Source of the DNA: Acidobacteriota bacterium
GTDB lineage: Bacteria > Acidobacteriota > Vicinamibacteria > Vicinamibacterales > UBA2999
Direction of reading: 5' to 3'
Length of the DNA stretch: 64,000 nucleotides
NCBI GenBank assembly: GCA_018000455.1
Contig: JAGNJW010000005.1
Coordinates: forward strand, 186,001 to 250,000
Every line of letters starts with the position of its first letter. The first letter of the stretch is position 1. The notes below the pieces were generated by a model. It saw nothing but the letters and a program-made list of their open reading frames with translations, searched no databases and was not told where the DNA came from. The position numbers and the translations under genes are program-made. This document shows, one piece after another, positions 35,515 through 42,750 of this stretch.

Positions 35515-35922
35515 GTGCCTCCTGACCACGCGCCCCTCTGGTTGCCTGCGAGCCTCGTCGAGACGCTGGTGAAGGAGGCGGCTGCTGCCGCTCCGCGCGA
35601 AGCCTGCGGGCTGCTCATCGGCCGGGGTCGCCGGGTGGAGCGGGTCGAGCCGGCCAGCAACGTGGACCCCGCCGCGACGCGCTACGCCATCGCGCCCGCT
35701 GATCACTTCGCGGCCCTGCGGCGCGCCCGGCAGGATGACCTCGAGGTCATCGGGGCCTATCACTCACACCCCGCGGGCGGACCGGAGCCGTCGGCGACCG
35801 ACACCGCCGAGGCCTTCGCCGATTTCTTCTACGTGATCGTCGGCCTGGCGCCGGCGCCCGCCATCGCGGTGTGGCGCCTCGAGCACGGGAACTTCGCCGC
35901 CGTCAGCCTCGTCCGTACCTGA
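35515..35922 (+). CDS. JAMM/MPN+ family metalloprotease
   Basis: A 135-residue single-domain protein. The zinc motif is complete: E29 in PREACGLLIG and H83-x-H85-x10-D96 in YHSHPAGGPEPSATD. Bacterial relatives process sulfur-carrier proteins or act as deubiquitinase-like isopeptidases; no ThiS/MoaD-like or cysteine-synthesis gene is adjacent, so the substrate is unknown. GTG 35515 is the assumed start, 15 bp after scoB on the same strand. Confidence 0.85.
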   Translation: MPPDHAPLWLPASLVETLVKEAAAAAPREACGLLIGRGRRVERVEPASNVDPAATRYAIAPADHFAALRRARQDDLEVIGAYHSHPAGGPEPSATDTAEAFADFFYVIVGLAPAPAIAVWRLEHGNFAAVSLVRT

Positions 35923-35957
35923 CGAGACGGGTCATCGGCGGCCCGCCGGGAGGCGAG

Positions 35958-37391
35958 ATGCCAGCTGGGAGATCGCGGAAGATCAGCCGCGCCGTACGCA
36001 TGGTGCTGGCGCTCGTGGCGCTCTCGGCGGTCATCTCCGTGCGTGCCGCCGGTCAGCCGGTCGCGGCGGTCGACGCCGAGCAGGCGCTGCGCCGGCAGGT
36101 CGAGTCCCGCTTCGAGGTGGTGCCGCTCAGAGATGGCATCGCCCTGGCGGGAGCGACGGCCGACCGGCGCCTCGAGATCGACGGCGGCGTCGTGCTCAGT
36201 CAGGGCGTCGCGCTGTCTGGCGACGAGCTTCGCCGCCGATTCGGCGCCGATGCCGATCTGATTCTTCGACTGTCGTACCTCGATAACGCGGCGCTTCGTC
36301 GCCTGTTCGCGCCGAACACGCCGGCAGGGCTGCCAGCGTCACCACCGCCAGCCGCACCAGCCACGGTCCCGGCCGCACAGGCGCAGGAAACGCCTACCGC
36401 GCCGCCCACGCCACCGGTCGTCGAGCGCCCTGCGCCGCAGGTGGCCCGGGCCGCCTACCGACGCACCGGTGCCAGAATCGGCCTCGCCAAGCGCATCGAG
36501 GTCGCGGCCGACGAGGAGGTGACCGACGGTGTGTTCTCGCTGGGCGGCTCGGTCCTCATCCTGGGACGTGTGCGCGACGGGGTGGTCGTAGTCGGCAACG
36601 ACCTGGAGCTCGGTCCTACCGCCGACGTGCGCGGCGATGTCACCGTCGTCGGCGGACAACTCTCGATCGCCGAGGGGGCCCGCCATACCGGAGCGGTGCA
36701 CCACGCGGTCGGCACCTCGTGGCGGCGCTGGTCGTGGCCGGCCGTCGGCTGGTCGCGGTTCGAACCCGGAGGTGCCGCCAGCTGGCTGCCGCTGGCGGGC
36801 ACGACGACGCGCGTGCTGCTCCTGGCTCTGATGGTGGCGGCGCTGGCCTTTTTCGCCGGCGCGCGCGTGACACGCATCGGCGCGGCCGCCGTGGCGAGTC
36901 CGATCAAAGCCGCGCTCGTTGGCGTCACAGCACAGGTGCTGTTCGTGCCGGCCCTCATCCTCGTGGCGGTGGTGATGGCCATCACGATCGTGGGGCTGCC
37001 GTTTGTGGCGGTGGTCGTGCCCCTGGCCGTTGCGGCGATGTTCGCCACGATGCTCCTGGGCTTCACGAGCCTGGCCGGCCGCGTCGGTCAGGCATTCGGC
37101 CGATCGTGTCGCGGCGGGGGCGACGGCGTGGTGCTCGCCGCATTGGCCGGCCTCGTGCTCATCGTCTTGCCGACGTTCCTCTCGCGTCTGGTTGGCATCG
37201 GGCCCGACTCGCTGCGTTTCATCGCAGCCGGTCTGCTCGTTGTCGGTACGGCCCTTGAGTACGTGGCGTGGACGGTCGGACTCGGCGCCGCCATCCTGAC
37301 AGGGCTCGGAGGATGGTCGCTCGTCCCCCCTCCGGTGCCGCCGCCACCAGCACCGACAGATCGGGTCGTCGAGCCGTCGGCGGTGCTCTAG
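35958..37391 (+). CDS. Membrane protein with bactofilin-like domain
   Basis: A 477-residue protein. A signal peptide or anchor (VRMVLALVALSAVISVRAAG) leads to a ~100-residue exported domain, a Pro/Ala linker, and then a beta-helical stretch typical of polymer-forming bactofilins (DGVFSLGGSVLILGRVRDG, VVVVGNDLELGPTADVRGDV). After this come about four membrane segments (GTTTRVLLLALMVAALAFF, QVLFVPALILVAVV, LPFVAVVVPLAVAAMF, VVLAALAGLVLIVLPTF). ATG 35958 is preceded by GGGAGGCGAG, a good ribosome site. A shape-related or secretion-related role is possible but unproven. Confidence 0.7.
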   Translation: MPAGRSRKISRAVRMVLALVALSAVISVRAAGQPVAAVDAEQALRRQVESRFEVVPLRDGIALAGATADRRLEIDGGVVLSQGVALSGDELRRRFGADADLILRLSYLDNAALRRLFAPNTPAGLPASPPPAAPATVPAAQAQETPTAPPTPPVVERPAPQVARAAYRRTGARIGLAKRIEVAADEEVTDGVFSLGGSVLILGRVRDGVVVVGNDLELGPTADVRGDVTVVGGQLSIAEGARHTGAVHHAVGTSWRRWSWPAVGWSRFEPGGAASWLPLAGTTTRVLLLALMVAALAFFAGARVTRIGAAAVASPIKAALVGVTAQVLFVPALILVAVVMAITIVGLPFVAVVVPLAVAAMFATMLLGFTSLAGRVGQAFGRSCRGGGDGVVLAALAGLVLIVLPTFLSRLVGIGPDSLRFIAAGLLVVGTALEYVAWTVGLGAAILTGLGGWSLVPPPVPPPPAPTDRVVEPSAVL

Positions 37392-37418
37392 CCCTCAATT
37401 CGCGGTCGCCGGCGCGGC

Positions 37419-37424
37419 TACAAT
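37419..37424 (+). promoter_or_regulatory. -10 box of the atoE-like gene
   Basis: TACAAT ends 6 nt before the GTG start at 37431, so transcription probably begins at the start codon. Confidence 0.5.
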
Positions 37425-37430
37425 GGCCGC

Positions 37431-38768
37431 GTGCTCGCTCGACTCGCGACCCTGCTGGCCGACGTCGCCGAACGCTACGTCCCGAGCGCCTTCGCCATCG
37501 CCGTGTTGCTGACGGGCGTCACCTGCGCCGGCGCCCTTGCGATCGGCGCCACGCCGGGCGACACGGTCGTGGCGTGGGGCCGTGGCTTCTGGACCCTCAG
37601 CTCGTTTGCGATGCAGATGGCGCTAGTAGTGCTCACGGGCTTCCTCGTCTCCACTGCGCCGCCCGTCGACCGCCTGTTCCGCGCCGTGGCTCGCCTGGCC
37701 GGGCCACCGGCGCGCGCCGTCACGCTCATGGCTGTGGTATCGATGGCGCTGGCGTGGCTGCACTGGGGCTTGAGTCTCATCGGCTCGGCGATGCTCGTGC
37801 GCCATATCGTCCGCCAGCAGCCGCGCGTGGACTTCCGACTGCTCGTCACGGCCGCCTACCTGGGGATGGGGGCGACGTGGCACGCCGGCATGAGTGGGTC
37901 GGTGCCCCTACTGATGGCGACGCCCGGCCACTTCCTCGAGGCCACGACCGGACGCGTGCCCCTGTCGGCGACGACGTTTGCGCCCTTCAACCTGGTGCTC
38001 AGCCTGCTCGTGTTCGTCGTCATGGCTGGCGTCGTGTGGTGGATGCATCCGCCGGCCGATCAGGCCGTGCGGGTGTCGAACGACGGGCTCGACGATCTCG
38101 AACGGTTCGAACCGCCGCCGGCGCCGACGGAGCGCTCGTTCGCGGCGTGGTGCGACCACACCCGCGTGCTGCCACTGGCGCTCGGCGCCATGGGGGCGGC
38201 GTGGCTCGTCTGGTACGTCCGCGCGACAGGACCTCAGCTCACGCTGGATGTGCTCAACTTCACGTTCCTGATGATCGCGATCGTCCTGCATGGTCGACTC
38301 TCGTCAGTCATGGCCGCCGGCGAACAGGGCTCTCGGCTCCTCGCTGGCGTCCTCCTGCAGTTCCCGCTCTACGCCGGGATGTACGGAATCATCGAGGGCA
38401 CGGGACTTGCCCGTGTCCTCGGTGACGCCATCGCGCGCTCCGCCTCCGCCGACACGCTGCCGCTGGCGCTCTACTGGTACTCGAGCGTTCTCAACTACTT
38501 CGTCCCGTCCGGCGGATCGAAGTGGGCCGTCGAAGCGCCGTTCATCATCGACGCCGCTGGCCGGCTCGGTGTGGGTCTCGACGAGGTGATCCTGGCCTAT
38601 GCGTGGGGGGACATGGCCTCGAACCTGATTCAGCCGTTCTGGGCGCTGCCACTGCTTGCCGCAGCGCGTCTCGGCTTCCGCGACATCATGGGCTACGCGG
38701 CAGTGTGCTTCGTCGTGGTCACCGTGCTCGCCTCGACGGCATTCTGGCTCTTGCCGCTGACGCGCTGA
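37431..38768 (+). CDS. atoE: Short-chain fatty acid transporter, AtoE family
   Basis: A 445-residue integral membrane protein with about ten or more hydrophobic segments. AERYVPSAFAIAVLLTGVT at the start, WLHWGLSLIGSAMLVRH, AYLGMGATWHAGMSGSVPLL and YFVPSGGSKWAVEAPFI are characteristic of AtoE-like transporters. It would import short-chain fatty acids or acetoacetate, consistent with the nearby CoA-transferase genes. It has its own leaderless-type promoter. Confidence 0.85.
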   Translation: MLARLATLLADVAERYVPSAFAIAVLLTGVTCAGALAIGATPGDTVVAWGRGFWTLSSFAMQMALVVLTGFLVSTAPPVDRLFRAVARLAGPPARAVTLMAVVSMALAWLHWGLSLIGSAMLVRHIVRQQPRVDFRLLVTAAYLGMGATWHAGMSGSVPLLMATPGHFLEATTGRVPLSATTFAPFNLVLSLLVFVVMAGVVWWMHPPADQAVRVSNDGLDDLERFEPPPAPTERSFAAWCDHTRVLPLALGAMGAAWLVWYVRATGPQLTLDVLNFTFLMIAIVLHGRLSSVMAAGEQGSRLLAGVLLQFPLYAGMYGIIEGTGLARVLGDAIARSASADTLPLALYWYSSVLNYFVPSGGSKWAVEAPFIIDAAGRLGVGLDEVILAYAWGDMASNLIQPFWALPLLAAARLGFRDIMGYAAVCFVVVTVLASTAFWLLPLTR

Positions 38769-38778
38769 CGCGCACCGG

Positions 38779-38794
38779 CGTGCACGCGTGCACG
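38779..38794. promoter_or_regulatory. 16-bp perfect palindrome between atoE and pepA
   Basis: CGTGCACGCGTGCACG is its own reverse complement with no loop, which suits a dimeric regulator site better than a terminator. It lies 11 bp after atoE and 83 bp before pepA. No regulator gene is adjacent. Confidence 0.35.
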
Positions 38795-38876
38795 GAATCA
38801 CCGGCGCGCAGCCTCGCGACCCGGCGACCCGATGCTAGACTATTTGACGTCTGCCCGCTGGGTATGAGGCCTTTCG

Positions 38877-40361
38877 ATGCACAGTCCGTTCGAGTTGCCC
38901 GTGTTGCGCGCCGTGACGGCGACCGCGGACACGGTGTCCGCCGATCTCGTCGTCACCCTCTATGCGGGTGAGCCAGCCGATGCCTTCCGTCCACGCCTGC
39001 CGGCCTCGTCGCGAAGCGAATTCGACGCCGCACTCGCCCGCGGTGAGTCTCTCGACGAAGCCGGGCATGTCCTCGTCGCGGGCAGTGCCGCCGGCGGCGG
39101 GCTCGTCTTGGTGGTCGGGGCCGGTAGCGGGCCGCTCACGGCGGATCGGATGCGCCGGGCCGTGGCCACGGCTACCTGCTGGGCCCGCGAACGCCGCCGC
39201 CAGCGCCTGGCCGTCGATCTGACGCATCTCACCGCCGATGTCGAGGCCCTGACGGCCATCGCCGCCGAGGCGGTCGTCGTCGCCAACTTCAATCACGGCC
39301 ACCTCAAGGCGGCGGCACCGACGCCGCCGGTGACCGAGGCGTCATTTCTCATCGCGCCACGGCAGCGGGCGCAGCTCGAACGCGGTCTGGTCATCGGAGA
39401 GGCCGTCAACGCGGCGCGCCTGCTCACCAACGAGCCGGGCAACGTCCTCACTCCTCGCGAGCTCGCGGAGCGGGCCGTCGCGCTGACCGCCGAACCCGGG
39501 GTGCAGGCGGAGGTCCTCGGTCCCGATCGGATCGAAGCGCTCGGGATGGGGCTGCTGCTCGGCGTGGCGCGGGGCTCGGCGGAGCCACCGCGCCTGATCT
39601 CACTGACCTACACGCCGCCGGGCGTGACCGGCGGTCCGGTGCTCGGCCTGGTCGGAAAGGGCATCACCTTCGACACGGGCGGCATTTCGATCAAGCCGGC
39701 CGACGGCATGGACCGAATGAAGGACGACATGGCCGGCGCGGCAGCGGTCATCTGCGCCATGCGGGCGATCGCCCGCCTCGGAATCCCTCGACGCGTGGTC
39801 GCCGTCGTGCCGACGGCCGAGAACATGCCGGGCGGGAGGGCCATCAGACCGGGCGACGTCATCCGCGGCGCCGCCGGCGTCACCGTCGAAGTGAACAACA
39901 CGGATGCCGAAGGCCGCCTCGTCCTCGCGGACGGCCTGTGGTATGCCAGGCAGCAGGGCGCCACCCACCTGGTGGACGTCGCCACGCTGACCGGCGCCTG
40001 CGTCGTGGCTCTGGGCAAGGTGACGTCCGGGCTCTTCGGCACACCGCCGCCGTTTGTCGAGAGCGTCAAGCACGCCGCCGCGCGGGCCGGAGAATCCGTG
40101 TGGGAACTGCCGCTCGGCCCCGACTACAAAGACATCATGAAGAGTGAGATCGCCGATATCGTCAACAGCGGCGGTCGGGCGGCCGGCGCCATTTCAGCGG
40201 CGATGTTCTTGCGCGAGTTCGTCGGCGAGACGCCCTGGGCGCACCTGGACATCGCCGGCACCGCCTGGATCGACGATGCGAAGCCGTGGACCACCAAGGG
40301 CGCGTCGGGCGTGATGGTCCGGACGCTCGTCGAGCTGGCGGCGGGCGAGCTTCCGGCCTGA
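38877..40361 (+). CDS. pepA: Leucyl aminopeptidase (family M17)
   Basis: A 494-residue cytoplasmic aminopeptidase using two metals. The N-terminal ~170 residues are the macro-like domain. The catalytic domain has GKGITFDTGGISIKPADGMD, MKDDMAGAAAV and the M17 signature NTDAEGRLVLADG, with the metal ligands and catalytic Lys/Arg in place. PepA proteins can also bind DNA, but this cannot be judged here. A possible extended -10 (TGCTAGACT, ending at 38841) lies upstream. It stands alone, with the inverted-repeat element after it. Confidence 0.93.
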   Translation: MHSPFELPVLRAVTATADTVSADLVVTLYAGEPADAFRPRLPASSRSEFDAALARGESLDEAGHVLVAGSAAGGGLVLVVGAGSGPLTADRMRRAVATATCWARERRRQRLAVDLTHLTADVEALTAIAAEAVVVANFNHGHLKAAAPTPPVTEASFLIAPRQRAQLERGLVIGEAVNAARLLTNEPGNVLTPRELAERAVALTAEPGVQAEVLGPDRIEALGMGLLLGVARGSAEPPRLISLTYTPPGVTGGPVLGLVGKGITFDTGGISIKPADGMDRMKDDMAGAAAVICAMRAIARLGIPRRVVAVVPTAENMPGGRAIRPGDVIRGAAGVTVEVNNTDAEGRLVLADGLWYARQQGATHLVDVATLTGACVVALGKVTSGLFGTPPPFVESVKHAAARAGESVWELPLGPDYKDIMKSEIADIVNSGGRAAGAISAAMFLREFVGETPWAHLDIAGTAWIDDAKPWTTKGASGVMVRTLVELAAGELPA

Positions 40362-40367
40362 GCGCTG

Positions 40368-40532
40368 CTAGTGTCCTGGAACCGAAGTTCGGTGACGAAT
40401 ATTCCTGGTGCGGCGCCCGGATCGCAAGGCGCGACGACCGAGGATATGGCGTATATCCAAGGGAGGAGGAACGCCGCGAGGCGGGATGCCCCGCCAGGAA
40501 TATGTCAGCGAACTTCGGTTCCAGGACACTAG
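40368..40532. mobile_element. 165-bp MITE-like inverted-repeat element
   Basis: The ends are perfect 24-bp inverted repeats (outer bases CTAGTGTCCTGGAACCGAAG), extended by a further ~18 imperfect bases that include ATATTCCTGG on both sides. Between them is a core with a small hairpin (GGATAT-GGCGT-ATATCC, 40442-40458) flanked by GCGCGACGA and GGAACGCCGC. There is no coding capacity. No clear target duplication is seen beyond the CTAG at the ends. The right end contributes the T and AG of the TAGAAT box used by the next gene. A second, collapsed copy seems present at 16488-16505. Confidence 0.7.
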
Positions 40533-40535
40533 AAT
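40530..40535 (+). promoter_or_regulatory. -10 box formed at the end of the inverted-repeat element
   Basis: TAGAAT straddles the right boundary of the element (ends at 40532) and lies 6 nt before the GTG at 40542, the same spacing as other leaderless-type starts in the window. Confidence 0.5.
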
Positions 40536-40541
40536 CGCAGA

Positions 40542-40790
40542 GTGAGCCAGACCGCGCCGCCCGACGCCATCGCCGTCACCCCGGTCTACCGTACTGGCGT
40601 GCAGCAGCCGGCGGATGAGGTCAGCATGGTCGACGTCACCGTCTCGGCGTTCCACCTGACGGGCCTGATCATGGGCGGGGCGCTCGCCGCCGGCCTCATC
40701 GCCGGCGTTGCCTACGTGTGGTTCCGTAAAGGTCGGCCCGTGACCACCATCGAGGCGCGCGGCAACAACCACAACTTCCTGCGCGAATAG
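40542..40790 (+). CDS. Small single-pass membrane protein, unknown function
   Basis: An 82-residue protein. The first ~33 residues are polar, one membrane helix spans about 36-60 (HLTGLIMGGALAAGLIAGVAYVW abridged: starts HLTGLIMGG, ends AGVAYVW) and a basic 20-residue tail follows. GTG 40542 has a TAGAAT box six bases upstream and no Shine-Dalgarno. Not recognised. Its codon use looks like its neighbours, which supports it as a real gene. Confidence 0.6.
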   Translation: MSQTAPPDAIAVTPVYRTGVQQPADEVSMVDVTVSAFHLTGLIMGGALAAGLIAGVAYVWFRKGRPVTTIEARGNNHNFLRE

Positions 40791-40805
40791 CGGACCGGCG
40801 GTCCG
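40791..40805. terminator. Hairpin between convergent genes
   Basis: CGGACC-GGC-GGTCCG begins at the base after the stop codon of the small membrane-protein gene and lies before the convergent amidase. It has no T-tract. Confidence 0.4.
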
Positions 40806-40818
40806 ATCGCCACCGCCG

Positions 40819-42750
40819 TCACCTGGCCGCGACGGCGGTCTGGCGCTTGAGTGCCCGCTGGTACTGCACGACGGCCGCCTGCAACGACTCGGCAACCTTC
40901 TGGCGATAGGCCGGCGTCTTGATCAGTGCGGCTTCGCGCGTGTTGGTGATGAACCCGATCTCGGCGAGCACGGCCGGCATCTGCGTGCCGATGAGCACGA
41001 CAAACGGCGCCTTCTTCACCCCGCGGCTCGGTAAACCGGGATTGCTCCCGGCCAGGTGGCTCGCCAGTGACTTCTGCACCATGCCCGCCAAGTCGCGCGA
41101 CTCGTCGAGCTTGTTGTTGAGGGCGATGGCGCGCACGATGCTCGGCAGGTTGTGCATCCCGCCGGCCGAGGTGGAGTTCTCACGCGCGGCCACGGCTTCG
41201 GCCTCCGAGTTCGACGCGAAGCTCAAATAATAGACCTCGACGCCCCGCGCCTTGAGGTTGCGGCTGGCGTTGGCGTGAATGGACAGGAACAGATCGGCGC
41301 CCTCACGGTTGGCGATGGCCGGCCGCTGCTCGAGGGGGACGAAGACGTCGGTTCGCCGCGTCAGCACGACGTCGAAGCCGTTCTTCACGAGCAGCTTCTC
41401 GAGTCGGAGAGCCACGTCGAGGACCAGTCGCGCCTCGGATGACCCGGAGGTCAGTGTGCCGGGATCGTGGCCACCGTGTCCGGGGTCGATCACGATGCGC
41501 GAGATGCCGAGACCGAGCTGACGGGAGAGCGAGAACTTCCCATCGGCATTGGCGGCCGGTTCCGACGGGGCGGGCGCGGAGGGCGGAGCTGGCGTGGCGG
41601 CGAGCACGCGAGCGGGAGGGGCGGGTGTCACGGCAGGAAGCGGCACGCGCGGTTCGGGCGCCACCGACGGCGTCACGGCAGCGGGAGCGGACGTCGCGTC
41701 GGCGGCGGCTGGCTCGCCGGCCACAACCTCACGCGGCGTGACGTCGACCTCGTTCTCATTCACGAGCTGCACGCTCGGTGCCGTGTCGATCGCGACGGGC
41801 ACGACCGGCGCTGACGCCGGCAGCGAGACGGCGGCGGCGGCGCGCCCGGTCGGGGGGGCAAAGACGCGCTCGGCGTCGATGACGACGCGATACGGATTGT
41901 AGAGTGTGAACACGCTGACCGGCGTGGCGCCGGCCAGGTCGAGCACCACGCGCACGGCGCCCGGACGCTGGCCGACCCGCACCTGCCGCACGGCGTCGCC
42001 GTCGACGAGGATCGTCGCATCCTGGAGCGACTCGGCGACCGTGGCCCCGAACAGATCGACGAAGGCGCGCGGTGGACCAGCGAGCAGCTCGTGTGAGAAC
42101 GGCGTCTCGCGATCGAGCGACAGCGTGATCCGCACGGTCGACTCGACGACGGCCCGGTCGATCGCCAGCAGCGTCGATATCGACGGCATCCCCGCTTCGG
42201 CCGGCTCGGCGGCAACCGCGGTTTTCGGAGGAGCCGTTCGCGCCGGCGCCGGCAGGGCGGGCGGCGGCGCGGCGGCATCGGCCACTGCTGGAGCCGGCTT
42301 CTGCGACGCCGGCACGATGGCGGCCAGCGCCCGAACCGCGGTTCGCGCCTGCCGCCGGAACGGGCTCACCGGATATTCGCGCATCAGCCAGCCGTAGTAT
42401 TTCTCGGCCGCGATGCGATCGGCGGCACGGCCGAATCGGCTGTAGAGGAACTGCGAGAGCGTCGCGGCCTGCAGCAAGGCATTGTCACTGTAGCCGCTCT
42501 TGGGAAAGCGCCGCACCAGGACATCGAACTCCGCCACCACCCGCCGCGCCGGACGCACGACCTCGTCGAGCGCAGGGGTGGCCGCCGTCGGCGAGACCTT
42601 CTCGGCGGCCGTCCGCACCACGGCCTGGTGCTCCAACGCCGTCTCGTAGCGTTGCCGCGCGCTCTGCGCCTCGGCCTCGAGCGACACTGCCGCCGACACC
42701 ACCAACGCCAGGGCGGCCAGCAGCACGCGTGGGGCGAGGGTGGGTGTCAT
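40819..42750 (-). CDS. amiC: N-acetylmuramoyl-L-alanine amidase with AMIN domain
   Basis: A 643-residue periplasmic enzyme splitting the peptide from MurNAc, used in septum cleavage. It has a signal peptide (ALALVVSAAVSLEAEA), an N-terminal TPR-like region (about 30-160; YSDNALLQAATLSQFLYSRF), an AMIN-type targeting domain (VRITLSLDRETPFSHELL onward), a Pro/Ala linker and the Amidase_3 domain with IVIDPGHGGHDPG, LFLSIHANAS and AEIGFITN. The TPR-like extension makes it longer than E. coli AmiC. Its ATG overlaps the ftsK stop by one base, linking DNA segregation and septum splitting. Confidence 0.9.
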   Translation of the reverse strand: MTPTLAPRVLLAALALVVSAAVSLEAEAQSARQRYETALEHQAVVRTAAEKVSPTAATPALDEVVRPARRVVAEFDVLVRRFPKSGYSDNALLQAATLSQFLYSRFGRAADRIAAEKYYGWLMREYPVSPFRRQARTAVRALAAIVPASQKPAPAVADAAAPPPALPAPARTAPPKTAVAAEPAEAGMPSISTLLAIDRAVVESTVRITLSLDRETPFSHELLAGPPRAFVDLFGATVAESLQDATILVDGDAVRQVRVGQRPGAVRVVLDLAGATPVSVFTLYNPYRVVIDAERVFAPPTGRAAAAVSLPASAPVVPVAIDTAPSVQLVNENEVDVTPREVVAGEPAAADATSAPAAVTPSVAPEPRVPLPAVTPAPPARVLAATPAPPSAPAPSEPAANADGKFSLSRQLGLGISRIVIDPGHGGHDPGTLTSGSSEARLVLDVALRLEKLLVKNGFDVVLTRRTDVFVPLEQRPAIANREGADLFLSIHANASRNLKARGVEVYYLSFASNSEAEAVAARENSTSAGGMHNLPSIVRAIALNNKLDESRDLAGMVQKSLASHLAGSNPGLPSRGVKKAPFVVLIGTQMPAVLAEIGFITNTREAALIKTPAYRQKVAESLQAAVVQYQRALKRQTAVAAR

